Assembly: GCA_022701365.1 (NCBI GenBank)
Contig: JAKUHH010000250.1
Location: 186,001-250,000 of the forward strand
DNA length: 64,000 nucleotides
Source of the DNA: Mycocentrospora acerina
Taxonomy: Eukaryota > Ascomycota > Dothideomycetes > Pleosporales
Direction of reading: 5' to 3'
The position numbers and the translations under genes were made by a program. Each line of letters opens with the position of its first letter. Within the stretch, counting starts at the first letter, position 1. The notes under the pieces are model-generated. The model did not search any database. It had not been told where the DNA came from and was given only the letters and a program-made list of their open reading frames with translations. Positions 25,106 to 37,015 of the stretch are shown here, one piece after another.

Positions 25106-25108
<3 letters not shown>

Positions 25109-26298
25109 AAAAGGGTAATTCTAAGTTGGGAAAGTCATAGCATTGCCGACAAAAAAAGGCAACTTTAGAGCCTTTCTTGTTAAGCGGGTCCCAGTCATAC
25201 CTACAGCAAAGGCGGCAATTTTCAGCGTTAAAGATAAGTAGAAACAACAAGGTGCAGCAGGGTCCCATAGCCTGGAAGTTCTTGCAATCCCAGCAATCGG
25301 TGGCCCTTGTAAATTTTCACTCTTACATTTTCTTAAGGATGGAGAAGAAGAAGGTTTAATTCATCAACTCTCTGTCTTTTACCTGTTACAAGGTTGTTGT
25401 ATATCCATTCACGGCAACCCTCTGATATGTGCCGATGCACGTGTTTGATGCACCATGGTGTGCGTGTTTCGTACATCCCCGTCGAACATACCGAAAACAC
25501 TGGGCTTCTTGGTGAGTGACAGCTGGGCTGATTGCACTGATGGTTAACTGCAAGCAGTTGTTGTAGCGTGCGTCTCGGCGATATTTGCTTGCGCGGCACG
25601 CCCAGCACGTGGACGTGGGAACTGGTGATGTGGCGCAAATAATTGGCTAAGCCGTAGCCCAGGTGCCTGAACCACAACATTCTCCCGCTAATTCATGATT
25701 TCCGATTCTCAATTCCGCTCAGCTGTTGATCGCCCTCTCCGCCACGCCATACGGCCACACGTACGTCACGCACCGCACAGCAACGAGTCACACGACAGCA
25801 CGCTCGCTCCTTCTGCTTGGTCTCCTTTCCTCTCATCTCATCTCCTCTCAGTGAGACTGTCGGTATATGTGGAGCAAGCTACGGCCAAGCCCGCCTCCAT
25901 CAGCCAGCGTGCGGCGAATCCTGCTCGATAACTTATTTGATATCGACTGTGCCTTACCTTATCACCTTAATCTTACAACCTTGATTTTGCTGGAATTTGT
26001 TGGGAACACAAAGAAACAGTATTATAAAGATGTACTGATGATTAATTAGTATCTTTATTAGATTGGATCAGCGTAGTGTAACCCTATCTAAGCTGAAACC
26101 TACAGACATACCTAGGGAACTTCTTTCACAGGCGAGAGAGTGTTCAATACATCTCAGGGAAGCAAAAAGCCTTTCCTCTTCCGAGACCTGCATCGACTGG
26201 AGATAGATTCGATCTCGACATCCAGCACCACGACAACACTCTTGTTATGGCTTTGAGCATGTCAGATCTCACACTTTCATCTCTCCAAGCAACGGGTT

Positions 26299-28242
26299 CT
26301 ATCCCAACAGAAACGTTTCAGTACCCGTAGAACTGCCAGCATCGCTGGCAAGCGGGATGCTCTGCCACTCTCCCTTCCAGCCTGCTCCAGTCTCTGGCCA
26401 GAGAGCCTTCCAAATATCTACATACTGTTCGCTTCCGTAGAGTTCATCCATCTCGTCCTCGAGTCTCTTGCCGTTGCAAAGCCTGGTATCACTATTGAAT
26501 TCTTCAATTGTAAGATCGCTTTGGTGTGTGTCTCGAGGGCCACGTCTGCATATCCAATTTCTTCCTATCCAATCAAGGATACCTTCAAAGTCCTCGCTCA
26601 TGATTTGATCATTGAGCACCGGTACCCTACCTATCCGTAAACGTTTAGAATTTAGCCTTGGTGGTAGACCGGCCTTCATAGAAGTATGAGCTGCCAACAT
26701 CTGTCGGAAAATGGATCGTGCGAGGCTCTCGTCTACAGCAGCGTTGACGAAAATCTGGCACATGGCGATTCCCATTGCTTCTTGATCCTCTTTATCATCA
26801 GAAGGCAGCAAAAGAAGTCCTGGGTCGTCTGGTCCATCACCGTGACGATAGTCAGTGCATTGAAGCTTAAGCGACAAGCTTTTCAGGTTTCGCATGGAGC
26901 CGAGGGTTCGATACGTCTCGACTTCGACGTGATCGCCTGCGGAGCGTAGGATCTCAATGCTCAGCTCTCTAATCTTGGCACACGACTCTCGCAGTTGTAT
27001 GACCTGCCGTGGTGACAGGATAAACTCCTCGACACAGAAGACTTGCAATTTACCACCGTGTCGCTTAAGTATCGCTTCGAAGGTGGCAGCTCCCGCTCCA
27101 ACGATACCAAGCTCGACCAAGGGGTGCAGTGATGAAAATAGTCTTGTCATGGTTGACTCAACATCTACAAGATCTTCGTATTCACAAGAGATGGCCGATA
27201 GATCCAGAGCTCTCAAGCAAGAGAGCCCGTCCCGTTCTGCAAGAGTAGCCAAGTCTTGAAGGATATCCAACCCGATTTGCCTTGCAAGTTGGAGAGAGCG
27301 CAGAACCGAGAATTCGGTGTGACACTCCCAGGATGCCAGTTGCGAACCATATACTGCGTGTATAGCATCAATTGCAAGACTCTGAAGCTGACCTTTAGTT
27401 CGAGGTATCTCGCACCATTCGCTGCCCGACTGAAGATAAAATCCCCGCCACTTAAGTCGTGCATCTCTCCGCGGCGACCTGATTTCCCCGGATGTCATAG
27501 GCAAATTATCCCACACACAAACATGCTTTAGATTGGGTGCCAGCCCCGCCGCCAACCACAATGTTGCCTCTCCATTGTAGTTCGCGCAACCGCTCGCATC
27601 ATACATGGAATAAGGTGCAACAATTTTGTACAGACACGGTGAAGTCGCTAGCATACATTCAGTATCCTCAATATCTTGCAGTGTTTCTCTTTGGTGAAGG
27701 CTTCGGAGATCGAATTCATGGACGTGTAGTCGACAGCTCGGAATTTGCTCGTTCAACACAGAGAAGATGCAACGAGGTATCTGCTCCGTGGACGCCCATA
27801 TAAGGTCTTTAAGGTGAACACTGGAAATGAATCGGGCAAGAGGTAGCCACCATTCGTCGGGGCGAGGTTCTGTCCTCGGCTTCCAATGTCGAAGTGAGCT
27901 AATCGGATGGAAGCTGGGGATGAGTTTTATCAATGAGACATATGCGTCTTCAGCCTCGCCAACTTCGCACCTAGTCTGGTAGACCGGACTTACGCCAAGC
28001 TTCAGAACCCTGACGCAAATACGACTTTTTGCTTCGTCCAATATACACTCCAGCTGTTCCAATCTTTCGTGGAATTGCGCATCTTCTATGTCGATCGATA
28101 CTTGAGAGAATCGTTCTCGCCATGCCGCAGCGCGGCATGCCCTGCTAGTGGATGCGAAAGCCAACAAACTGGCCCTGTGCGGCTCGTCGTGCGCCAGGTA
28201 CTCGCACACTAAGTCCAAAGCTAACTGCGGGAGCGCTTCCAT
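26299..28242 (-). CDS. F-box-like protein, single exon
   Basis: About 647 aa, intronless. An F-box-like motif opens the protein (MEALPQLALDLVCEYLA..RASLLAFASTSRACR), followed by a long leucine-containing region with irregular LRR-like spacing (LRALDLSAISCEY, LKSLSLKLQC). F-box proteins usually link a target to an SCF ubiquitin ligase through Skp1; the target here is unknown. The start at 28242 is chosen because the F-box begins there; an in-frame ATG 17 codons upstream (28293) would add an unremarkable leader. Composition is more GC-balanced than its flanks, and it sits isolated between AT-rich blocks. Confidence 0.78.
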   Translation of the reverse strand: MEALPQLALDLVCEYLAHDEPHRASLLAFASTSRACRAAAWRERFSQVSIDIEDAQFHERLEQLECILDEAKSRICVRVLKLGVSPVYQTRCEVGEAEDAYVSLIKLIPSFHPISSLRHWKPRTEPRPDEWWLPLARFISSVHLKDLIWASTEQIPRCIFSVLNEQIPSCRLHVHEFDLRSLHQRETLQDIEDTECMLATSPCLYKIVAPYSMYDASGCANYNGEATLWLAAGLAPNLKHVCVWDNLPMTSGEIRSPRRDARLKWRGFYLQSGSEWCEIPRTKGQLQSLAIDAIHAVYGSQLASWECHTEFSVLRSLQLARQIGLDILQDLATLAERDGLSCLRALDLSAISCEYEDLVDVESTMTRLFSSLHPLVELGIVGAGAATFEAILKRHGGKLQVFCVEEFILSPRQVIQLRESCAKIRELSIEILRSAGDHVEVETYRTLGSMRNLKSLSLKLQCTDYRHGDGPDDPGLLLLPSDDKEDQEAMGIAMCQIFVNAAVDESLARSIFRQMLAAHTSMKAGLPPRLNSKRLRIGRVPVLNDQIMSEDFEGILDWIGRNWICRRGPRDTHQSDLTIEEFNSDTRLCNGKRLEDEMDELYGSEQYVDIWKALWPETGAGWKGEWQSIPLASDAGSSTGTETFLLG

Positions 28243-29233
28243 GGTACTTTGGCGTAGCGCAAGAACCGAACGAAACTGTGTGTGGCAGACCAAACAGCAA
28301 AGTGAGATCGGGCGATTGCTTCTATAGTGAACAAGTAACGACAGGTGAGAGAGGCTGTCTGGAGATTGATCGCCGGTCTACTCACTTTATGTCCACTCGT
28401 CTCACATGATTTATCAGAAAGTGCATTAGCTTGGCTAATACACAAAGAGCATTAGTTGCTGTACTTCTAAATCTTTCTAGTAACTTATAAATTAGTTACT
28501 TTTATCAAAATTTAAAAGTATTTTACTAAAGAATATGTCTTAGAAGAAGAAGAACACTCAAATGAGCTATCATATTTGAAAAGGAAAAACTTTGTAATAC
28601 TTAAAGCGTGATATCTATACAGCTGTCCCTTAACTATTTTCATTCCAATTTAATTCCAATTTAATTCCAATTGAATTCCAATTTAATTCCACTTTATTTC
28701 CTAATTGAACCTCCCTTACGAAATGGACAGTTGCATTGCCCTTGCTATCGATACTTCGTAATAACCGCAATCATACTAAAAGTATAGGATGAGAATTCTT
28801 GACTAAGATTTACTTACCTGGTATGATAATTTTACTGCTTCTATTAGTTCTATGTGACAGTTCCTATCAACAGATTAATCATGTGCCTAGAAAGTGCTTA
28901 CGTCGTAACACTTGTATCTGCATGGGCGATCTTCTATTTAAATATTTAGTCTGTTAAGATGAATCATAAATGAAGTAGAAAACAGATAGTTGTATGTCAA
29001 ATAAGATCAGTCTTGGAAACTTGTTCAAGGGCCAAATGCTCATAAGTAAGCAATAGAATTTTTGAATTATGAAGATAAATTATGTAGATAAAAAAACTTT
29101 TAGTCGGAGCTAGGCTATGTGGAAGTTGCAACATTGAATCAGAACTACAAATTTTACACTATTATTCACAATATCACTTGAAGTGACTTATTTTATACAA
29201 AAGCTGTCATTAACTCTACTCCCTAACTCCTCT
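28243..29233. other. AT-rich intergenic region
   Basis: Promoter side of the F-box gene and 3' flank of the LysM gene. It includes a short 11-bp tandem repeat. Otherwise stop-rich and featureless. Confidence 0.55.
28642..28701. repeat. 11-bp tandem repeat (attccaattta)n
   Basis: About five units of attccaattta with small variants (attccaattga, attccacttta), head to tail. Confidence 0.9.
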
Positions 29234-31458
29234 CTACGCTGAAACTTTGACGCAATAGTAATCCTCTCCGAAAAACTTTGTCCCACAATTCTCACCGTTC
29301 GGTCCAAGCACTGTATTCCACTGATACAATTGCGCCGGCGTAATCCCATTCTGCGTTGCAAAATCATAGCATCCAGTGCCAGCAGGCGGCTTAGCAAACC
29401 CGGTACATGATGCGACGATGCCGCTCTGCGTCGGTCCGGGCGCAGAGACATTCTGTGTAGTGGTGCTGCTCGAAGATTCTTGACTCCGGACACCGACACA
29501 GTAGTACTCGCCCGCTTGGAACTGGTTCCCGCAGTTCTCGCCGTTGGACCCGAGGACGGCGTTCCAAGAGTACAGTTGTGCGGGGGTGATGCTATTCGCG
29601 GTGGCGAAGTCATAGCAGCCCTGCCCACTTACGGGTAAGGCAAATTTGTTGCACGAAGAGGTAATACCACTTTGAGTAGGCCCAGGAGCGGTGATTGCGC
29701 TGGAAATGGTCGGACTGGACAGCGGTGTTGTTGTCGGTCCGCTCCCTGATGAGCCCCCGATTACGACGCCAACACAGTAGTAGACTTTGAACTGGAACAT
29801 GGTGGTGCAGTTCTCGCCATTGGGGCCGAGGATTGGATTCCACTCATACAGCTTTTCTGATGAGATGCTGTTTAGAAGGGCAAAGTCGACGCAGCCAAGC
29901 CCTTGGGCTGGCGTTTGCCAGGCATTGCATGTGTTTGAAACACCTGATAGTGTTGGACCAGGTGCTGCTACCGGTGTTGCCGGCCCTGGTGGGATGGTTG
30001 TAGTTGGAGTCACAATTCCACCTCCATATCGTTAGAGAATGTCCCGCGAGCAGACACGAATGCACTTACCGGAGCCTCCACGTTGCTGATTTCCTGCATC
30101 GGCATCTGTTCCCAGTGGTGGTGGAGCTAGTGTGTACGTCCCTGTCACGCCTGGAGGGGATTTGCACACGTACTGTCCGACTTGGAGCGCATCACAGAGT
30201 CCTATGATGTTGGGGTTCCAGCTTTGGAATTGCACCGTGGTGACGTTGAGGTTACTTGCCATTGTGTCACTGTCGCGCGTTAGCAAATTCGTTTATTATT
30301 CTTGTTTTTGTCAGTATAATGAGCTCACCAAGTAGCCCCGGATGCAGTTCGCTGTAGCGAGCATCCCAAAGGAAAACAGGATGTCGTTGAAATACTGCAA
30401 GTATCGCTGCCTGAGATTGCCTCCAAGTCTCCGGTTGTGATGCCGTACTTCTGAGACAAGGTATCACAGCCTGTACCAGAGCTCAAAGTCTGGCCCTGTC
30501 CTGCGGCACAACTCGTGGTAGCTGGAAGGGTCGTCGTTGTCGTGCTAATTGGTGTTGGAGCAGGTGCCAAGTCCCATGAGGTAGAAGCACGAGTGGTGAT
30601 AGCAGGAATTGAAGTATTACAAACATCCGCAATATCCTGCAACTGATCTACGAGGTAATCTGCATGATCAGTGTCAGCTAGAAACTCCGAAGTGACTTTA
30701 GTATAAAGCATTTGCACGAAGCAATCGTCGCATAACTGATAATTGGTCGTCAGCATTAAGTAAATATTTGAACGACTCGAGCTTTGATAACGTACCACAT
30801 CATTGGAGTACAGATTAGCCATTCGTTCGTTAACAGGATCGATGCCTGTTCCGTTACCAACGCACGACGGATCAGATGGGTTTGCATCGCAGTCCACTTG
30901 ATACACATCTGCGCCAATCCAGTCCTGCGACTCTACCAAACACCATGTGGTGTTTTCACCCAGTCTGTAAATCACTTTATCAGAATGCATAAGTCGTAGG
31001 TACATGATATTCTTACGATGAATATAGACAAGCAGTGTTAATGCCGTCCACGTATCGGCCAGCAACGGAATCAGCGGGAATCCATTTCCCATAAGAATTC
31101 AACCACTGCCCATCGCAAGCACTCATAACATTGTTGTACCATAGCGCTGCAGCTACGGAGCAGTTGCCGAGGCAGAGGTCAGTAACATTGTCTTGCTCCC
31201 ACCAGAACATGTCATAGTTTACGACCATACCGAAGAGGTCTGGATCGCATTCTGGGAGCGTTTGGTTTCTAGACAGAAGTTCAGTAAGTATCAGGAACAC
31301 AAGAGAAAGTATTGCGATTACAAGCCTTGAATGCATTCAGTCGTGACACCGTATGCGTTGCTCAACTTAATTGGGTCAATAAACGCAGGATACAGGCTGA
31401 ACTGCGATGCTCCGAGCCTCGCAAATGCCAAAAGGCCGAACCACACATTCGAAAGCAT
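29234..31458 (-). CDS. Secreted protein with five LysM domains
   Basis: Predicted 650-aa secreted chitin-binding protein. Minus-strand exons: 31458-31322, 31268-31017, 30964-30796, 30735-30329, 30269-30070, 30021-29234 (introns 53, 52, 60, 59, 48 nt; every phase agrees). A signal peptide (MLSNVWFGLLAFARLGAS) precedes a conserved N-terminal region (LYPAFIDPIKLSNAYG, LNQTLPECDPDLF, NTACLYSS). LysM 1-2 are joined by a Thr/Pro linker; LysM 3-5 are close repeats with C..GCYDFATxNxITPxQLYxWN and NGENC. LysM domains bind chitin oligomers; known roles include shielding hyphae from chitinases and dampening plant chitin sensing. The head-to-head chitinase supports a joint role in wall remodelling or in interactions with other fungi. 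No catalytic domain is present. Confidence 0.9.
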
Positions 31459-31986
31459 CTCGAATGATTAGAGAAAAGAACGAGTGTATCTGTTGGATTT
31501 TCAATACTGTAAGAGCAAGAAGACGGGAAGTCGTGACTTCGATGCAAGTTCTGCATTCCTGAGATTTAGGCCACCCAAATATATTCACCTTCCTAACGTG
31601 TAATATAAATTCATGTCATGGCCACAGAATTTTCTCATTCTGCTGCATGGTGAAATTTGTTGAAGGGAGATTTGCTTGAAATACCCATGGTTGTTTGGAA
31701 ATGAGCCCCAAACTTAGCTTAAATAGGCTGCGGCACGGCACGGAGTGGTCTAGCATGGCCTAACGGGCTGACATCAGCAATCTATTGTCGGTATAATCGA
31801 ACGATAACCACACGGCATGCTTGGCCCCTGAAGATCATCTGGGATAAGCTTTCGCCATGACATATTTTCCAAGGAAGCTTGTCGCTACCACATTATTTGA
31901 GGTAGGGCCACAGCAGCACTATTCTGCTGCCTTCAACCAAACTCCTCTCCCTCATCACTCTCTCATTGGCTTCTAAGCCTATCGCA
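31459..31986. promoter_or_regulatory. Bidirectional promoter, LysM protein / chitinase
   Basis: 528 nt separating two divergent start codons. The chitinase side has a TTAAATA element at about 31719-31726 and a short direct repeat ggcacggcacgg. Co-regulation is inferred from the layout. Confidence 0.5.
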
Positions 31987-34900
31987 ATGAGAGAAAATGT
32001 CCTGTCATTTATTGTCATTTTGGCATTTGGCATTATTCTTTCGGCTACTCTAACTTTCGCTATCCCCTCCCATCTTAGCGCACATAAACATAAACATCCC
32101 GTGCACTTGCTATCCAAGCCAATATTACTCCAAACTCGCGATGGAAATGGTCTTCCTACTGGCACCTGTAATGCGCAAACAGAATGCCCTATTGACGCAT
32201 GCTGCGGTACAAACGGATTGTGTGGCTATTCGCCTTCGGAATGCGGCCAAGGAAACTGTACTTCAAAATGCACATCCAAAGCTGAGTGCGGTCAGTACGG
32301 AGTGGCTGGAAAGCAAATCTGTCCCTTGAACGTGTGTTGCTCCAAGTTTGGGTACGTTTGATCCGTTGGCTCATGAATGGTGCAATGGCTCACGAACCCT
32401 CACTGATTCCGCTCTTAGGTTCTGTGGTTCAACAGACGACTTTTGTGCTGTAAGTGCTGGGTGCCAGCAGGGCTTCGGCGGATGTGGACCACCGGAACGA
32501 CCTTCATGTGGAGGTGGTACCAGCGCAAATAAGCGTACAGTTGGCTACTATGAGGCATGGTCCAATACACGCAAATGCTCCAGTGTTGCACCCGAAGATC
32601 TAAATCTCAACGGCTTCACGCATATCAATTTTGCGTTCGCCTTCTTTGATCCATCATCATTTCAGATTGCTCCAATGGACGGCAAGACCGGGGCACTATA
32701 CAACCGATTCACTGGCCTGAAAAATACCAATCAAGGTTTAAAAACATACATCTCAGTTGGCGGATGGTCTTTTACTGACCCAGGCCCTACAAGAACCGCA
32801 TTCAGCACTATGGCTAGTTCCAGTGGAAACCGAGCCAAGTTCGTTAGCGGTCTGATGAGCTTTATGAACGAATACGGCTTCGACGGTGTAGATCTCGACT
32901 GGGAGTATCCCCAAGCCGACGACCGCGGTGGTGCTCAGGGCGACAAGGACAATTATGTGGCGCTCGTGGCACAGATGCGCGCCGCTTTCGGGTCAAAGTA
33001 TGGCATAACAGTCACACTGCCCACTTCGTATTGGTATCTGCAACACTTTGACCTCAAAGGTTTGCAGCCTAATGTTGATTGGTTCAATTTGATGAGCTAC
33101 GACTGTAAGTCCTACAACACCACGTCGGGTTTATGCCAGCTGACTGAAGTCTTCTGTTCCAGTACATGGTATCTGGGATGCCCAGTCTAAAGCAATAGGT
33201 CCTTATATCGCACCACACACCAACATCACCGAAATAGACCTTGGCTTGGATCTGCTATGGCGAGCTGGTGTGGATCCAAAAAACGTCGTGCTCGGCCAAG
33301 GCTGGGTAAGTGCATTCCTCCTCTTGTATCTGTAGCTTCGTGTGCTCATGCACAATAGTACGGGCGTAGCTTTACACTCAAGGACTCGTCTTGTAACACC
33401 CCGAATGGGATCTGCCAGTTCAGTGGTGGCGCCAACCCTGGGCCTTGTTCGAATGCTGCTGGCATCCTGGAGTGAGTCTCTCGAGGCGTGCCCCTTGGCA
33501 GATCTATTCTAATTAAAAATTCAGCCTCCAAGAGATCAAGGATATCGTGTCCAAAAACAACCTCAACCCTACCTGGGATAAGGTAGCTGCCGTCAAGTGG
33601 ATCAATTGGGACAGCAATCAATGGGTCAGCTATGACGACGATGACACCTTCCAGCAAAAGCGTGATTTCGCAAACAAGCGCTGCCTTGGAGGAACCATGG
33701 TGTGGGCTATGGATCAGGTCGACCAAAAGGCAGACAACGGTCTTGCGCCGGCTCCGGGCGTGACGACTTTGAACCAAGAAGACGCGAAGCAGAAGAGTGG
33801 AGATTTGGCAGCCGGAATTTCGTGCTATACCACCGACTGCAATGTGCCTTGTATGAAGAGCACAAACCCAGTAGCGCAGATGAATGGGCAACCGGGCCAG
33901 CTGTCTACAAATGACCGCTGCGCAAAGGGAGAGTACCGCAATTTATGCTGCGCAAGCGGGACTACCATGGGAAAATGTCAATGGTAAGGTTGACCGACCA
34001 TATTCGCGCTTTTGCAATACTAACATCTGCGTAGGAGAGGCTATCGCGGTGTCGGCCTCTCATGCATGGGCGGCTGCGCCGACGGTGAAACGGAAATCGT
34101 GAAAGACACCAACAATCATGTCAAGAAGAAGGACCAAGACTGCGCCGGAGGTCTTCAAAGCTTTTGTTGCGCGGGATTCAAGCCAGCCCCGAATGTCGGG
34201 GACCTTGGCAAAATGGCAGCCGACGCTGCCAAAGCGGCAGCAGTGGCTGCCGCTGAGCAAGCCGCGTTGGACGTTGCCGCGAAGGCGTTCTGCCGAGTCG
34301 CTGTACCTGCGCTTCTAGCGCCACTTGAACTGCTTGAAGATCTGATTCCCATAGTGGGAGAGATTCTCGATATTGCAGAGATTGCTGCGACGCCGGCGTT
34401 GATCCAGCTGTGTGTGAAGGGCGTGGAGAAAGAAGGCAAGGCCGAGTTCAAGGTGTTTGGCAAAAAGCACACTCTTTCCGTAAGTATCTCCGTTCCGAGA
34501 GTACAAGCACGTGATGATATGTGACATGGGGCGATGTGAGCTAAGTCCAGTGCAGATGAACAGTAGAAAGCCCAGCGAGACTCGAGCCCCCGAGTCGAAG
34601 CACACATCGGCAAAAACAAGCACTGACAGCTGGACGAGCTGCTCGTCCAAAGCCGCGCCTCGAGCTGATGAGCCTAGGCCGAAGCGTCAATGCCGCAGAC
34701 CGGAGAAACATGTCGTTCGCACAGTAGCCCTTGAAGATGTCGATACAAATATAAAGGTCGTGGATATGGACTGTGTAAATAACCCACAGCCATGCCTGCA
34801 TTATAGATCGGTCATCCGACACAATCCAGCCACAACTTATGCTGTCAATACTTGCCCATATCTGGCTAACGGGGGAGGACGGGGCGGTGATCTACAAGCC

Positions 34901-35746
34901 AAGAAAAACTGGGAGGACACTCATCCGAGAAACAACAAATGGCGCTTGGCTATGTCTGACGGGGGGTTAATACCCAATCGACAACCGGATAAGGACAAAA
35001 AAGGGTGCCAAGCCGACGAGTGGCCACCGTATATCCTGTTCCACGAGGTTGATGGCTACAACAGAGCCATTGATCCAGCATTCGCTCACCGTGCGGCAAT
35101 CAATCAACCGCAATTCATACGATATCTCGATGGCGTCGAAAACGGCAGGGTCGGCAATATTTGGCGCTGCAAACAGATTGCGGAGCGCCATAGCACAAGG
35201 TCTGTTGAACACTCAGCCGTAGGAGCCGATGGGACGACAACCTTTTTCACCGACTGGACTGGCGTGTACACACGAACCGCATACCGTATCAACCCTCTGC
35301 CAGCAGATCCAGACGGTGATGACGGTATCAGCGCAAACGATTGCTATCCCAGAGGTGTTAATAACGACAACCGATACCAGGGTTACGCATTACTTAATTC
35401 TGACCCTTGGTACGTTGGAAAGGCCGCAGACATAGCCCGGCAAGCTGGGTATAGGAACGACCCACCCAGCAACGCCAAGCGCAACTGGCTTGATCCGGAG
35501 AATATCGTGTTTGTGGCAGACAACTCGAGCCGCAGAATCACCGACGAGGAGTACAAGGAGCTACAAAATAAGTTGGGCTTTGCAAAATGTTCCAGTGACG
35601 ACTGCAATGACGATGACATGGCGGAAGCCCCTATTTCGATTTCTACAACGCTGACGGCAGAGGGGATGCGGCCTACGGGGGCTGTTCCAATGCCGCAGGA
35701 CAGCGTGGGTGACGCTAAGCTACCGCGGCAGACTATGGGCTTTTGA
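31987..35746 (+). CDS. Secreted GH18 chitinase with hevein domains and killer-toxin-subunit-like C terminus
   Basis: Predicted 1133-aa endo-acting chitinase (hydrolyses beta-1,4 GlcNAc bonds). Exons: 31987-32351, 32419-33104, 33163-33305, 33359-33471, 33525-33983, 34035-34479, 34556-35746 (introns 67, 58, 53, 53, 51, 76 nt). A signal peptide is followed by two cysteine-rich chitin-binding modules (CPIDACCGTNGLCGYSPSEC; CPLNVCCSKFGFCG) at about 58-145, then GH18 with the catalytic motif DGVDLDWEYP (about residue 276; proton-donor Glu present) and SVGGWSF. After GH18 comes a cysteine-rich segment and a long region of the type found in subgroup C fungal chitinases, related to the alpha/beta subunit of a yeast killer toxin. 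The acceptor at 34555 is chosen by frame; two nearer AGs would break it. Looks intact. Confidence 0.9.
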
Positions 35747-36076
35747 TCGTGTTCATTTCAGGCTGTAAATATTGTTCGGATAAATAGTACTACAAATGTA
35801 GATTCAATTCATTTCGCTAGCTTTCGTAGTACTTCTCTCTGTAATATGCGAACGATGTCTGCCAACGTGCATTTTTACAATACAGCACGAGTGCGAGGTC
35901 TGGGCCCACTTAAGTATTAATTTTTATAACATACAGACTTGCTGCGTTAAAGCCACCCCTGACCAAGATGCTGTCAACCCAATCATATCCGCCCCCAAAC
36001 ACAGAACCCGGGCGCCCAGGCGCCAGTGAAAACTTGGCCCTACCTAGGCGCCCGACGAACAGATGCTTAAATTGAC
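35747..36076. other. Intergenic region with GC-rich inverted repeat
   Basis: 3' flank of the chitinase and promoter of the next gene. Holds the inverted repeat at 36009-36054. Confidence 0.6.
36009..36054. repeat. Imperfect inverted repeat near gene start
   Basis: cgggcgcccagg (36009-36020) and cctaggcgcccg (36043-36054) are reverse complements with one mismatch, separated by 22 nt, ending 22 nt before an ATG. Could be a hairpin in the mRNA leader or a palindromic binding site. Confidence 0.75.
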
Positions 36077-37015
36077 ATGGCCCAACCTCCCACGCACGTG
36101 AGGTACGCACTCAACAACACAATGTCAACACCCTCCTCAAGCCAAGCCTTGGCAACCACCGACCTGCAGACTGAGGTGATTACTGCACTGCGAGATTTTT
36201 ATGGTTTCCTCGCTCTTCTCCCATGGCTTGAGCCCTCCGACGTGTTAGAACCGCCAGCGCAAGGATGGCCTAACATTAATAGCGATAACTTCGCCCCAAT
36301 GCACAAGAACAACGCAGTAATTGAATTGCTCAAACATTTACCATATCTTCGCATGGACGGCTCATTCGAGAAATACGCCTTGGTTTGGTCAACTTATCCG
36401 TGCGATTACCGGCGCGACTATTTCCAGAAAGTGAAGCCTGGAATTGATTGCTGGGAAATACCCGACACGAGCGAGCGCGGCTTTAGTTTTCCAGAATGGG
36501 TTGTCCCTCTTACATATGGGAAAGCAAACGGGCAATATATCATGCTCGATACTACTGATGGTATAGCAAACTTTCCCAAGCAAAACTTGCTCGCTCATAC
36601 GTCCCTTGACTAACCCTTTTTTTCTTATCTGCAATAGGCACAGCGATGCGCTACGAAGCGCTGTGGCTCCACGATCCAGTTTTTGAAGCGGATGACCCCC
36701 GAGCCTGGCGCAATCAGTGTGCAAACCCCGGAAGCACCGCGCGTCTCAGCGATATACTCAACGAGTGGAAAGATGATTACGCGCAGCTGCATTTGATCGG
36801 CCAGCTCAACGGTAAAGAACCATTGCATGCCGAAACTTCTGGCGAGGAGTACAAGGTTCGAATAAACTTCTGCCCCTTTCGACGAATAATAGCTTGACTC
36901 ACCATTTTCCCAGGAACTGCGAGCGCTGATGCTGAGTCATGGATGGCCCGATAAATTTGATCGTGAGAGCTGTAGGAATGCTATGCTAGAGTGGGATCGG
37001 AAAAGATCAATGTAA
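36077..37015 (+). CDS. Hypothetical fungal protein
   Basis: Predicted 267-aa protein from three exons: 36077-36560, 36638-36855, 36914-37015 (introns 77 and 58 nt). I do not recognise a domain. No signal peptide or membrane segment is seen. Motif-like stretches are FYGFLALLPWLEPSDVLEP, WSTYPCDYRRDYF and a C-terminal LMLSHGWPDKFDRESCRNAM. An alternative start 15 codons downstream (36122) is possible. All exons are open and junction phases agree, so it is probably a real conserved cytosolic protein. Confidence 0.68.

Larger units (their letters stand above)
23494..26298. other. AT-rich intergenic block with 5S gene, microsatellite and GC-richer island
   Basis: Contains 5S copy 2, the (TG)20 tract and, at about 25690-25930, a GC-richer CT-rich island that resembles a promoter/5' leader plus the start of a frame (atgtggagcaag at 25867) but is truncated by AT-rich DNA. 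26050-26298 is probably 3' flank of the F-box gene. Confidence 0.5.

Noticed and set aside
25333..25680. 115-codon minus-strand frame
   Set aside because: No ATG context, no domain, and composition no different from flanks.
33346..33891. 181-codon minus-strand frame over the chitinase
   Set aside because: Antisense shadow crossing two introns of a well-supported gene.
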